Assembly: GCF_946479765.1 (NCBI RefSeq)
Contig: NZ_CAMLHO010000021.1
Location: forward strand, 1 to 64,000
Length of the DNA stretch: 64,000 nt
Direction: 5' to 3'
Source of the DNA: an uncultured Aliivibrio sp.
GTDB taxonomy: Bacteria > Pseudomonadota > Gammaproteobacteria > Enterobacterales > Vibrionaceae
The notes below the pieces were generated by a model that saw nothing but the letters and a program-made list of their open reading frames with translations, did not search any database and was not told where the DNA came from. This document shows, piece after piece, positions 55,617 to 64,000 of the stretch (positions within the stretch are counted from its first letter, which is position 1; each line of letters opens with the position of its first letter). A program made the translations under genes and the position numbers.

Positions 55617-55970
55617 TTAAAGAGCAGCGTTCGCTTTAGCAACAAGAGCAGCAAATGCTACTTTGTCGAATACAGCGATATCAGCTAGGATCTTACGATC
55701 GATTTCAATAGATGCTTTCTTAAGGCCGTTAATGAAACGGCTGTAAGATAGGCCGTTCTGACGAGCAGCAGCATTGATACGAGCGATCCAAAGTTGACGG
55801 AAAACACGCTTTTTGTTACGACGGTCACGGTAAGCATATTGTCCTGCTTTAGTAACTGCCTGGAAAGCTACACGATAAACACGTGAACGTGCTCCGTAAT
55901 AACCTTTAGCTTGTTTCAGTACTTTCTTATGACGTGCACGAGCTTGTACACCACGTTTTACGCGAGGCAT
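55617..55970 (-). CDS. rplT: Ribosomal protein L20
   Basis: 117 residues, full length; [32 protein letters not shown] is the L20 start. It binds 23S rRNA early in 50S assembly, and in E. coli also represses its own operon at the rpmI leader. Forty bases follow rpmI. Confidence 0.98.
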   Translation of the reverse strand: MPRVKRGVQARARHKKVLKQAKGYYGARSRVYRVAFQAVTKAGQYAYRDRRNKKRVFRQLWIARINAAARQNGLSYSRFINGLKKASIEIDRKILADIAVFDKVAFAALVAKANAAL

Positions 55971-56010
55971 TGTGTCTCTCCTAAACTAAATATAATAAAT
56001 TAACTAAAAA

Positions 56011-56205
56011 TTATGCGTATGGAAGCATACGTAAAACTGCTGCTACTTCACACTTTGCAAGTAGAGAGTTAGGACGAAGCTGACGCTTGTTTTTAGTCGT
56101 ACGTTTAGTCAGGATGTGACGTTTCGTAGCGTGCTTAAATTTGATACCACCAGCAGTTTTCTTAAAACGCTTAGAAGCACCTTTGTTTGATTTCATCTTA
56201 GGCAT
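56011..56205 (-). CDS. rpmI: Ribosomal protein L35
   Basis: 64 residues: [43 protein letters not shown] is the L35 signature. Small basic protein of the large ribosomal subunit. About 107 bases separate it from infC; this spacer is where the L20-binding repression element lies in E. coli, which I did not fold here. Confidence 0.97.
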
Positions 56206-56312
56206 GATGAATATAACTCCGCATTGTTGCGTGATTAAACATATAGTAATTAGGCGAATAAAACAGGATAACTGCGAGCAGCTACCCCACTTTACTACTT
56301 GAATGCGCTAAA

Positions 56313-56864
56313 TTACTTCTTCTTAGGGGCTAACACCATAATCATCTGGCGACCTTCAATTCTCGTTGGAAATGATTCGACTACTGCAAATTCTTCAGTA
56401 TCCGCTTTCAAACGATTAAGAACGTCAACACCGATGTTTTGGTGAGCCATTTCTCGGCCACGGAAGCGAATTGTTACCTTCACTTTGTTGCCTTCTTCAA
56501 GGAAACCAGTCAGGTTGCGTAGTTTTACCTGATAGTCTCCAATATCTGTCCCAGGTCTAAATTTGATTTCTTTAGTTTGGACCTGTTTCTGTTTTTTCTT
56601 CTGTTCTTTAGCAGCCTTGGCCTTCTCGAAGAGGAATTTGCCATAGTCCATCACACGACAGACTGGTGGCTCGGCATTCGGGCTGATTTCAACTAGATCG
56701 ACACCTGCTTCAAGTGCAACGTCTAACGCTTCATTTAGTGAAACGACACCAACTGACTCGCCATCTAGACCTGTAAGGCGCACTTCTTTAACGCCAATAA
56801 TTTCACCGTTTAGACGATGAGCATTTTGTTTTGCCGGCTGTTGGGCTCTTTTTCCGCCTTTAAT
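56313..56864 (-). CDS. infC: Translation initiation factor IF-3 (AUU start)
   Basis: 183 residues if started at the ATT at 56864-56862 (IKGGKRAQ...), preceded by GGAGGAATAAGGT. The first ATG-type frame would lose the N-terminal 27 residues that belong to IF-3 (GGKRAQ ... NGEI). The rare AUU start is conserved in gammaproteobacterial infC and lets IF-3 repress its own translation. Motifs: [25 protein letters not shown] and [21 protein letters not shown]. It lies three bases after the thrS stop, with its ribosome site inside the end of thrS. Confidence 0.96.
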   Translation of the reverse strand: MKGGKRAQQPAKQNAHRLNGEIIGVKEVRLTGLDGESVGVVSLNEALDVALEAGVDLVEISPNAEPPVCRVMDYGKFLFEKAKAAKEQKKKQKQVQTKEIKFRPGTDIGDYQVKLRNLTGFLEEGNKVKVTIRFRGREMAHQNIGVDVLNRLKADTEEFAVVESFPTRIEGRQMIMVLAPKKK

Positions 56865-56867
56865 ACC

Positions 56868-58796
56868 TTATTCCTCCACAGTATTGAGCGTTCGGGTACT
56901 AACTTCTTGTTGCAGGAATGCAACAAAATCATCAATTTTAAATTTACCCAAATCTTTACCTTTACGAGTACGTACTGCTATTTCGCCAGCTTCCATTTCC
57001 TGGTCACCACAAACAAGCATGTACGGAACACGTTTCAAAGTATGTTCCCTGATTTTAAAGCCAATCTTCTCATTTCTCAAGTCCGCTTTGACTCTAAATC
57101 CATTTTTTTGCAGTTTTTTTGCAATTTCTTGTACATAATCGGCTTGTTTGTCTGTAATGCCCATCACAATCGCTTGTTCTGGCGCCAACCATGTAGGGAA
57201 AAAGCCTGCGTAGTCTTCAATTAGGATACCGATGAAACGCTCAAGCGAACCTAAAATCGCGCGGTGAATCATCACTGGTGTGTGACGTTCGTTATCTTCA
57301 CCTACGTAAGTTGCCCCTAAACGCTCTGGTAATGCAAAATCTAGCTGCACTGTACCACATTGCCACGCACGGTCCAGACAATCATGCAAAGTAAATTCAA
57401 TTTTCGGTCCGTAGAACGCACCTTCACCCTCTTGAATCTCATAAGCGATTTCCATCGACTCTAGAGCAAGGATTAAATCTGCTTCTGCTTTGTCCCACAT
57501 TTCGTCAGAACCAACACGTTGTTCAGGACGTGTAGACAATTTAACAACAATGTTTTCAAAACCAAATGTCGTGTATGTATCGTAAACCATCTCAATACAT
57601 GATTTCACTTCATCTTGTACTTGAGCTTCAGTACAGAAGATATGAGCATCATCTTGAGTAAAGCCACGAACTCGCATTATGCCGTGTAGTGCGCCTGATG
57701 GTTCGTTACGATGACACGCACCGAACTCAGCCATACGCAGTGGTAAATCACGGTATGACTTCAGACCTTGGTTAAAGATTTGAACGTGACCTGGGCAGTT
57801 CATTGGCTTAATCGCGTATTCACGGTTCTCAGAGCTTGTAGTGAACATAGCTTCTGCGTATTTGTCCCAGTGACCTGAACGCTCCCAAAGTACACGGTCC
57901 ATCATTAATGGGCCTTTTACTTCTTGGTAATCGTATTCAGTTAGTTTTTCACGAACAAAAACTTCTAGCTCACGGAAAATAGTCCAACCGTTGTGGTGCC
58001 AGAAAACCATACCCGGAGCTTCTTGCTGCATATGGAACAAATCAAGATGCTTACCAATTTTACGGTGATCACGCTTTGCTGCTTCTTCTAGGCGGATAAG
58101 GTGTGCTTTAAGCAGTTTCTTATCTTGGAATGCAGTGCCGTAGATACGTTGCAGCATTTTGTTGTCGCTGTTGCCACGCCAATATGCACCCGCTACGCTC
58201 AAAATTTTAAAGTTCTGGCAGAAGCTCATGTTAGGAACGTGAGGACCACGACACATGTCGATGTATTCTTCATGATGATATAAACCTGGACGGTCGTCTT
58301 TAGAAACGTTCTCGTCAAGGATTGCAATTTTGTAAGTTTCGCCACGAGCATCGAATGCATCGCGAGCTTCTTGCCAGCTTACGTTCTTCTTGATTACTTG
58401 ATACTTGGTTTTAGCAAGATCTTTCATTCGCTTTTCAATCTTATCAAGATCGTCTTGCGTTAAAGAGTGCTCCATATCGATATCGTAGTAAAAACCGTTA
58501 TCAATAGTTGGACCAATCGCCATTTTAGCTTCTGGGAAAAGCTGCTTAACTGCGTGACCTAAAAGGTGCGCACAAGAGTGACGAATGATTTCTAAACCGT
58601 CTTCATCTTTTGCTGTGATGATTTCAAGTTGTGCGTCATTTTCAATTAAATCACATGCATCAACACGAACGCCATCAACACGACCAGCAATACAAGCTTT
58701 CGCAAGACCTGGGCCGATGTCAGCAGCAACATCCATAGTAGAAACAGCATTATCGAATTGACGTTGAGAACCGTCTGGAAGAGTAATTACAGGCAT
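56868..58796 (-). CDS. thrS: Threonyl-tRNA synthetase
   Basis: 642 residues, full length. TGS domain (1-60), editing domain with [24 protein letters not shown] and the SAD region, class II core with motif 2 ([31 protein letters not shown]) and motif 3 near [17 protein letters not shown], and a C-terminal anticodon-binding domain. E. coli ThrS represses its own mRNA at an upstream tRNA-like operator; the 164 bases upstream here could hold one, but I could not confirm the fold. Confidence 0.98.
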   Translation of the reverse strand: MPVITLPDGSQRQFDNAVSTMDVAADIGPGLAKACIAGRVDGVRVDACDLIENDAQLEIITAKDEDGLEIIRHSCAHLLGHAVKQLFPEAKMAIGPTIDNGFYYDIDMEHSLTQDDLDKIEKRMKDLAKTKYQVIKKNVSWQEARDAFDARGETYKIAILDENVSKDDRPGLYHHEEYIDMCRGPHVPNMSFCQNFKILSVAGAYWRGNSDNKMLQRIYGTAFQDKKLLKAHLIRLEEAAKRDHRKIGKHLDLFHMQQEAPGMVFWHHNGWTIFRELEVFVREKLTEYDYQEVKGPLMMDRVLWERSGHWDKYAEAMFTTSSENREYAIKPMNCPGHVQIFNQGLKSYRDLPLRMAEFGACHRNEPSGALHGIMRVRGFTQDDAHIFCTEAQVQDEVKSCIEMVYDTYTTFGFENIVVKLSTRPEQRVGSDEMWDKAEADLILALESMEIAYEIQEGEGAFYGPKIEFTLHDCLDRAWQCGTVQLDFALPERLGATYVGEDNERHTPVMIHRAILGSLERFIGILIEDYAGFFPTWLAPEQAIVMGITDKQADYVQEIAKKLQKNGFRVKADLRNEKIGFKIREHTLKRVPYMLVCGDQEMEAGEIAVRTRKGKDLGKFKIDDFVAFLQQEVSTRTLNTVEE

Positions 58797-58960
58797 GTTT
58801 TATCCTTTACAGTGGTGTCGCACACGAAGCGACACATGCTAAAAATTAATGAGTCTAAATAATAGATTGTCTATATATGATGTAAGGATCAATCAACCAC
58901 ACAAAGGTCGGGAACACTTACAAGTTGGTCATTGTACGACTCTTAATCACCTAATGCAAA

Positions 58961-58996
58961 AAAGAATCGAGATCACAAAAATGATGTCGATTCTTT
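58961..58996 (-). terminator. Terminator of the spo0M-like gene
   Basis: AAAGAATCGA-N16-TCGATTCTTT. On the minus strand it is followed by a T run. Confidence 0.8.
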
Positions 58997-59055
58997 TTAT
59001 CGTTCAAAGGTAAATCTAATTAACTATATTCGCGGTTAACTACACTCATCATTAA

Positions 59056-59802
59056 TTACACGCGTAATATCTTTTGCACAGCATGATGAATCTCACTACT
59101 TGATGCATTGAGATTTAATGAAAAAGAAACGTATTGATCACCACGACTAAAGCCCATCGAGCGATCCACTTCAGCCAAGCAATGAAGGACTTGGCCATCA
59201 AGTATAAATGATAACTCAATCTCTTTTTTATTCATGAAGCCATTACTTCTGAATTCGATCTCTTGGTATCCACCTGAATGCGATTTGAAGTGTCCACCGT
59301 TTAGGTAACCTTTCTCAACATCCGCTTTAACCATGCCAAACCCTGCTTGTTCTATTTGATTAATAATCGCAGCAGCAACTGGCATCGGTTTAACGACTAA
59401 TAAATCACGATCGGTTGGGTCAACAGCAAAATCAATATCCAGTACCGTTTCAACCCAAACATCACAATGGTTATTGCGAACATTAAGCGCTGTAATTGGA
59501 GTTTCATCAGGCAATTTTATGGTAAATTGCATTTCTTGCTTCTCTCCAGCTTGGATCATAAATGGAGTCACAGCCTGAGTATGAAACAACGTTAAGGTTT
59601 GATAACTTGTTCCGTTATCATTTTCTACTTTAATTTCAGTATTAAGCTTTAAATGAATAGCATCAATTTGTTGTTCGATATCACCACCTTGGATATGAAC
59701 AGTACCAATTAACGTATCACCCTGAAATAATTCTGGGTTTTCTAAAATAGTATCTACCTTTGCGGCACCTATACCTAATGACGCCTTTAATTTCTTAAAC
59801 AT
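59056..59802 (-). CDS. SpoOM/Spo0M-family arrestin-like protein
   Basis: 248 residues. MFKKLKASLGIGAAKVDTILENPELFQGDTLIGTVHIQGGDIEQQIDAIHLKL is the Spo0M start; the rest is a beta-rich, arrestin-like fold. In Bacillus Spo0M affects sporulation control, but the family is widespread in Vibrionaceae with unknown function. Followed on the same strand by a terminator. The M50 gene ends 65 bases upstream, so cotranscription is possible. Confidence 0.85.
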   Translation of the reverse strand: MFKKLKASLGIGAAKVDTILENPELFQGDTLIGTVHIQGGDIEQQIDAIHLKLNTEIKVENDNGTSYQTLTLFHTQAVTPFMIQAGEKQEMQFTIKLPDETPITALNVRNNHCDVWVETVLDIDFAVDPTDRDLLVVKPMPVAAAIINQIEQAGFGMVKADVEKGYLNGGHFKSHSGGYQEIEFRSNGFMNKKEIELSFILDGQVLHCLAEVDRSMGFSRGDQYVSFSLNLNASSSEIHHAVQKILRV

Positions 59803-59867
59803 CCTTTCGTCCTTTTATAAGTTTTCTTCTTACTCAATTCTGTCTGATTTCGCTTTCAACAGGAAGG

Positions 59868-60950
59868 TTAAGTTCCTAAAATCTGCATAGGTAATTGTAG
59901 TAACGCATCACCACTGCTAGCGAAATACCAGATAATACCGATAAGTGAGCTAACTAAACCTACATACCATGTCGTTGAAACGATTTGTCCATATTTATCT
60001 AATGGTAATAAGTGGCTGTGATGACGAGACCGCCATTCAAAGACAATTTCTAAACTACCCATGATAAGTAAAAAACCAAAAAGTGCGAGTCCTAATTGGT
60101 AACTCAATATAACGCCACCTATCGCAGCTAATGCACATAAGGTAATACCAAATTTACTGTTCATTGAGAAGCTAATACTTTTAAGAACATGCCCGCCATC
60201 TAGAGGCAATATTGGCAATAAATTAAACAAGTTTAAAAAGGCGTTAAATACAGAAAGACCCGCAAAGAACATCTCTCCTGTTATCCAATAAACAACAATC
60301 AACACTAGCGATAATATCAAGCCAAAAAACGGACCCATGATAGAAATCACCACGTCTTGCCAACGCGTATTTATCTTTTCATCACTGAGTGCTAATCCAC
60401 CCAAAAATGGAATTAAATAAATGCCTTTGGTTTTCATACCAAAATACTTCATTGCGCGGATATGACCATATTCATGAAAAACCAGACAAGCAATAAGCGA
60501 TAGAGCAAATTCGATAGAAAATAACCATGAATAGGCGGCAATACTGGCAGAGGCTAAGACCACTTTTATCAGCTTCGCACTTTTTAATGCTTTCATTCCC
60601 AGCGAAACAATACCGATTAAACTGAATTTACGCTCGGCTTTGATTGGCGTATGCGGAACTTGTTGCTCAATATCTTTAGTGTTTCGAGTGCCTTCCGCGA
60701 TCAATTGACCATCCACGGTTGCTCGGTATTCAATGAAAAATGGTTGCCATGTGACTTTTGCTTCTAATCGACAAGCTATTGTTTCTTCGCCTTGGTTTAA
60801 CTGAAACTCATGCACATAATGATCTTGATGGTCGGCTGATGCAGCTTGCTGAGCAACTAATGTGTTACTCCAAAAGACTTGTTGCCACCCTGCCATTGAA
60901 CCTTCTAAGCGTAACGGCTGCCCTAGAAAGTCGATAGATAATAGTTCCAT
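59868..60950 (-). CDS. M50 (site-2-protease-type) membrane metalloprotease
   Basis: 360 residues. About 120 soluble N-terminal residues, then several membrane helices. Zinc site HEYGH in LIACLVFHEYGHIRAMKYFG (about 178-182) and LPILPLDGGHVLKS carrying the Asp ligand near 250. It resembles Spo4FB/S2P-type intramembrane proteases; substrates are unknown. It sits immediately upstream of the Spo0M-like gene. Confidence 0.85.
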   Translation of the reverse strand: MELLSIDFLGQPLRLEGSMAGWQQVFWSNTLVAQQAASADHQDHYVHEFQLNQGEETIACRLEAKVTWQPFFIEYRATVDGQLIAEGTRNTKDIEQQVPHTPIKAERKFSLIGIVSLGMKALKSAKLIKVVLASASIAAYSWLFSIEFALSLIACLVFHEYGHIRAMKYFGMKTKGIYLIPFLGGLALSDEKINTRWQDVVISIMGPFFGLILSLVLIVVYWITGEMFFAGLSVFNAFLNLFNLLPILPLDGGHVLKSISFSMNSKFGITLCALAAIGGVILSYQLGLALFGFLLIMGSLEIVFEWRSRHHSHLLPLDKYGQIVSTTWYVGLVSSLIGIIWYFASSGDALLQLPMQILGT

Positions 60951-61037
60951 TATTTTCCTTGAAAGAAAGACATCGCAGCAATAATATTTTTACATTCGGT
61001 ATTATTGATGCGATTAGTGGTATTTATATTACGTAAT

Positions 61038-61355
61038 TTACACCAATTGGTATGAAATAACGTACAGTTGACCTTTATTCGGATAAATCTCTTCGATGAT
61101 GTTTTTTAATTCTTCAAGCGTCATATTCTCTTGCTCTGCATGATATGAGTTCAGTTCATCAAACATAATGGGATCAACAGAATTAATCGCTAAGCGACAA
61201 AAGCGACGATTGTCTTCATAAGTACTAACTTCAACTTCGGTCCCTACTACATAATCGCTTTCTGATTCATCACGAATAGTGATTACTTTTTTACCAGATA
61301 AAATATCGGCTTCAAAACGCTCAAAAAACGTCATCGTGGTTGGTGCTGTTTTCAT
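61038..61355 (-). CDS. yqfB: N4-acetylcytidine amidohydrolase YqfB (ASCH domain)
   Basis: 105 residues. ASCH fold with TFFERFEADILSGKKVITIRDESESDY and HAEQENMTLEELKNIIEEIYP, both nearly identical in layout to E. coli YqfB, which deacetylates N4-acetylcytidine. Single gene. Confidence 0.9.
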   Translation of the reverse strand: MKTAPTTMTFFERFEADILSGKKVITIRDESESDYVVGTEVEVSTYEDNRRFCRLAINSVDPIMFDELNSYHAEQENMTLEELKNIIEEIYPNKGQLYVISYQLV

Positions 61356-61425
61356 TGTTTCTTCCTAATGCAATTCGAGCTGCGACAATGCAGCTCGAAA
61401 AGTAACTATTAACTAAAAATACTGA

Positions 61426-62781
61426 TTATTGACCAAAGCAATAATTAGCCCAATGAGCTAAGCCTGCAGTTACGGAACCAAAGTAATTACCACCTACAAT
61501 TTCAATATTTGGTAATTGTCGTTGCAATGCTGCTTGTAAAATTGGTGAACGAGCTGAACCACCAGTAACATAAATAATATCTGGCGTTTTACCTGCTTGC
61601 TGAATTGCTTCTTTTACTAGCTTGTTAATGTTTTCTTGTGGTTTAGCTATCGCTTCTATCAAATCTGACTGACTGATTGATAGCGATAATCCTTCATCTA
61701 AATAGCTTAAGTCTACCGCATGCTCTAAATGCTCTGACAGTGCAATTTTTGTTTGTTCAGCATCACGCAGTAATTTATAACTTAGTTTCTCATCGTATAA
61801 CTTAATTAAACGAGCTAGCTTTTCAGGCTCTTGAGTGTCGTTCATCATTTGTAAAAGATGTTTACGATTAGCAAAACCAAAAAACTCCAACTGGGCTACA
61901 ATATTATTGACTGCTATTGGGTTCCAGAACTGTGTCATTGGTAACTCAAGTCCTTTGTGTGTACGACTTTGAGAACCTAATAATGGCATTAATTGACGAT
62001 GAGCTAAATGAATATCTAAGTCGTTACCACCAATACGTGAACCACTGTGAGATAAGATCCCTTTAGTGCGATCATGATAATCACGCCATGAAGGACCCAT
62101 TTGAATCATTGAACAGTCTGTTGTACCACCACCGATATCGACAATAAGAACGGTTTTATCTTCGTTTAGCGTTTGCTCATAATCCAAACCAGCAGCGACT
62201 GGCTCAAACTGAAATTCAATATTCTTAAAACCAACACGCATTGCTGCACGAGAAAGGATTGAGATAGCTTGGCTATTTGCTTCATCACTTTCTGCGCCTT
62301 GGAAGTTGACTGGGCGGCCAATCACTGTTGAAGTGAGCTCTTGTTGCAGCTCTTGTTCTGCCTTGTTCTTGATGTTTTTCATCATTGCCGTAACAAGATC
62401 TTCAAACAAGCTCACTTGCACATCACGTAAACCAGAAACCCCTAAAAAAGACTTTGGAGATTTTACGTAATAGACATCTTCTGGATCTTCAATATACGTA
62501 TTTAATGCTGCTTGCCCGAAGGTCATCGACTCTGCATCTACATCAATATCTTCTTCACGGTTGAATGAAATAGCGGTATGAAGTAGGCGCTCATTAATGT
62601 CTGAACTTGGTTGAACACCCCAAATACGGAATAAATACTCTGAAACAGCTTCTCGTGTAGGCGCACATAACGCAGAAGGAATAAACGTGCTGTCTCCTTC
62701 TAGCTTTAATAGCTTTGCTTGATTATTTTGGATGGTAGCCACTGAGCAATTGGCAGTTCCATAGTCAAATCCGATAAACAT
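61426..62781 (-). CDS. yegD: Hsp70-family chaperone-like protein YegD
   Basis: 451 residues. Actin-like Hsp70 ATPase fold: FIGFDYGTANCSVA (phosphate 1), VLIVDIGGGTTDCSMI (phosphate 2), and VTGGSARSPILQAAL (adenosine). It lacks the C-terminal peptide-binding domain of DnaK, as is usual for YegD. Role unclear. It is 62 bases upstream-adjacent to the PAP2 gene on the same strand. Confidence 0.9.
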   Translation of the reverse strand: MFIGFDYGTANCSVATIQNNQAKLLKLEGDSTFIPSALCAPTREAVSEYLFRIWGVQPSSDINERLLHTAISFNREEDIDVDAESMTFGQAALNTYIEDPEDVYYVKSPKSFLGVSGLRDVQVSLFEDLVTAMMKNIKNKAEQELQQELTSTVIGRPVNFQGAESDEANSQAISILSRAAMRVGFKNIEFQFEPVAAGLDYEQTLNEDKTVLIVDIGGGTTDCSMIQMGPSWRDYHDRTKGILSHSGSRIGGNDLDIHLAHRQLMPLLGSQSRTHKGLELPMTQFWNPIAVNNIVAQLEFFGFANRKHLLQMMNDTQEPEKLARLIKLYDEKLSYKLLRDAEQTKIALSEHLEHAVDLSYLDEGLSLSISQSDLIEAIAKPQENINKLVKEAIQQAGKTPDIIYVTGGSARSPILQAALQRQLPNIEIVGGNYFGSVTAGLAHWANYCFGQ

Positions 62782-62843
62782 TGTTGTACACCTAGCTTCG
62801 ATAAAAGGGAGCTGATTTTACTCGCTTGTAGTGACTTTGCCAA

Positions 62844-63392
62844 TCAAAATGAGAAAGATGCTGCAATTCCGACGTGATCTTGGTTAATTACTGGCACAAT
62901 CATCATTTGATTCGAATCTATGTACTTATCTGTCACTAAATATTGAATTGTTGTCGCTAATACCGCACCTGCAATAACATCTCTCCAATAGTGATGCTCA
63001 TTCTCTACTCTTGAATATCCAACCAAACCCGCGCCTATATAAGCGGGTAAGCCATACTCCCAACCATAACGAAATTGTAAATACGACGCACCCTGAAAAG
63101 CTGAAGATGAATGCCCAGATGGAAAGCTAAGATCATCCTCTCCATTTGGTCGTTCTTCTCTCACGGTATATTTCAACGCTTGCGTTGCAGCTAAAGTATA
63201 AGTGGCGCCTTTAGCAAACATCCAAAAACCATCATAATCTTCTTTATATAAAGCAATTGAACCCGCAATCACTGGAATGCCCACCGAACCAATATTAGCA
63301 GCCATATCTCCCGATTGTTTTTCTGCTGCACATGCTGAATAATTCATTATGATGGATGAACTTATTATCCCTACTTTCACTAACGATTTCAT
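62844..63392 (-). CDS. PAP2-family membrane-associated phosphatase
   Basis: 182 residues with a signal peptide (about 1-22, cleavage near CAA). PAP2 acid phosphatase motifs: KYTVREERP, SFPSGHSSSAF (PSGH core) and SRVENEHHYWRDVIAGA. It probably dephosphorylates a lipid phosphate or diphosphate at the periplasmic face. Single gene, or follows yegD's reading direction upstream. Confidence 0.85.
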   Translation of the reverse strand: MKSLVKVGIISSSIIMNYSACAAEKQSGDMAANIGSVGIPVIAGSIALYKEDYDGFWMFAKGATYTLAATQALKYTVREERPNGEDDLSFPSGHSSSAFQGASYLQFRYGWEYGLPAYIGAGLVGYSRVENEHHYWRDVIAGAVLATTIQYLVTDKYIDSNQMMIVPVINQDHVGIAASFSF

Positions 63393-63601
63393 TTTGTGAC
63401 CTTAATTTAAGCAATCACTGCATTTACATGTAATTAATAAGATTATAATGAGTAAATCGTGAACTAATTGTCAATTTATCTACAATTTGACACATTTAAA
63501 TGATTGTTTTTACTTTTATTATGACTGGATAGACCATTAAATGGTGAGAGATTGGTTATACTACCGCAGTTATTTCATTATCTAGGTTTTACCAAATATA
63601 T

Positions 63602-64000
63602 ATGCAGTTAAATCAATATTTTTCACAAACAGATAATTCATTCGAATTCACCCGTCAACAAGCAAGTGATTTTGCTAAAAAAGTAGCTAGTGATTTCAAC
63701 CCGATACACGACGTAGACTCTAAACGTTTTTGTGTTCCTGGTGACTTGTTGTTTGCTGTTTTACTTTCTAAAACGGGCATTAGTAACAAAATGCATTTTG
63801 ATTTTGCTGGTATGGTTGCAGGCGACACCGCTTTGCACATTAACCATACAGCCGAAGGTGAGTATTCTTTATCTGATGACAACCAGAAACAATATCTTCA
63901 TGTTAACCGTAGCGGTGAAAAGAATTTAGAACCTGCATTTATTGAAAATGTTGTTAAGCAGTATGTTCAATTTTCAGGAATGAACTTCCCTCATATTATG
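63602..64000 (+). CDS. DUF3581 family protein, 5' part
   Basis: 133 codons to the right edge, with no stop; continues outside. Starts MQLNQYFSQTDNSFEFTRQQASDFAKKVASDFNPIHDVDSKRFCVPGDLLFAVLLSKTG, a MaoC/hot-dog-like layout (FNPIHD) found in the DUF3581 family of Vibrionaceae and Shewanella. Function unknown. Divergent from the PAP2 gene. Confidence 0.75.
   Translation, partial: MQLNQYFSQTDNSFEFTRQQASDFAKKVASDFNPIHDVDSKRFCVPGDLLFAVLLSKTGISNKMHFDFAGMVAGDTALHINHTAEGEYSLSDDNQKQYLHVNRSGEKNLEPAFIENVVKQYVQFSGMNFPHIM

Overview
The window is chromosomal DNA of a low-GC marine gammaproteobacterium of the Vibrionaceae, most likely Aliivibrio (A. fischeri group). The support is a periplasmic cAMP phosphodiesterase of the CpdP type known from Vibrio fischeri, a malX-malY-manA/malI cluster, and the gammaproteobacterial block thrS-infC-rpmI-rplT-pheS-pheT-ihfA with an AUU-started infC. 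No identity was computed, so the genus call rests on recognised proteins and gene order.

Layout. 1-16.6 kb is accessory metabolism: the end of a DUF417 membrane protein, a lipoprotein amidohydrolase, YciA thioesterase, an enoyl-CoA hydratase remnant, CpdP, an AraC regulator divergent from an EamA transporter, the MalI-controlled PTS cluster (malX, malY, manA), another EamA transporter, peptidase T, a DcuC-type transporter, an RpiR regulator and a LysM lipoprotein.

16.8-40.0 kb is a dense defence island. A DUF1778/GNAT toxin-antitoxin pair sits at the left edge. Next comes a minus-strand run of nine genes with almost no spacing: hsdR, hsdM, hsdS, an AAA ATPase, a DUF4276 protein, a Septu-like ATPase/HNH pair (PtuA/PtuB-like), mcrB and mcrC. 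Upstream of it lies a four-gene SMC system related to Wadjet/MksBEFG, in the order SMC, MukE-like, MukF-like, TOPRIM nuclease. A WYL-domain regulator of the BrxR/CapW type is divergent from it, with a palindromic operator candidate between. A tRNA-Val(GAC) marks the right edge. No integrase, transposase or reverse transcriptase is visible.

40.5-51 kb is mostly core: a Cache-GGDEF diguanylate cyclase, a CvfB-like S1 protein, an unknown membrane protein, a PEP-synthase-like protein lacking the catalytic cysteine, a tryptophan-type DAHP synthase, YajQ, an M3 peptidase, AstE and IhfA. 51-59 kb is the pheT-pheS / rplT-rpmI-infC-thrS translation block, split by a chimeric remnant of a haem-uptake receptor fused to a haem ABC ATPase. 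59-64 kb carries a Spo0M-like protein, an M50 protease, YqfB, YegD, a PAP2 phosphatase and the start of a DUF3581 protein.

Points that most deserve attention: (a) the PtuA-like ATPase gene stops early at a T7 tract, and a -1 shift there restores about 61 codons ending exactly on the start codon of the HNH gene; (b) the four defence modules share one transcription unit; (c) the SMC system has a non-canonical gene order and subunits that do not look like the usual JetA/JetB families.
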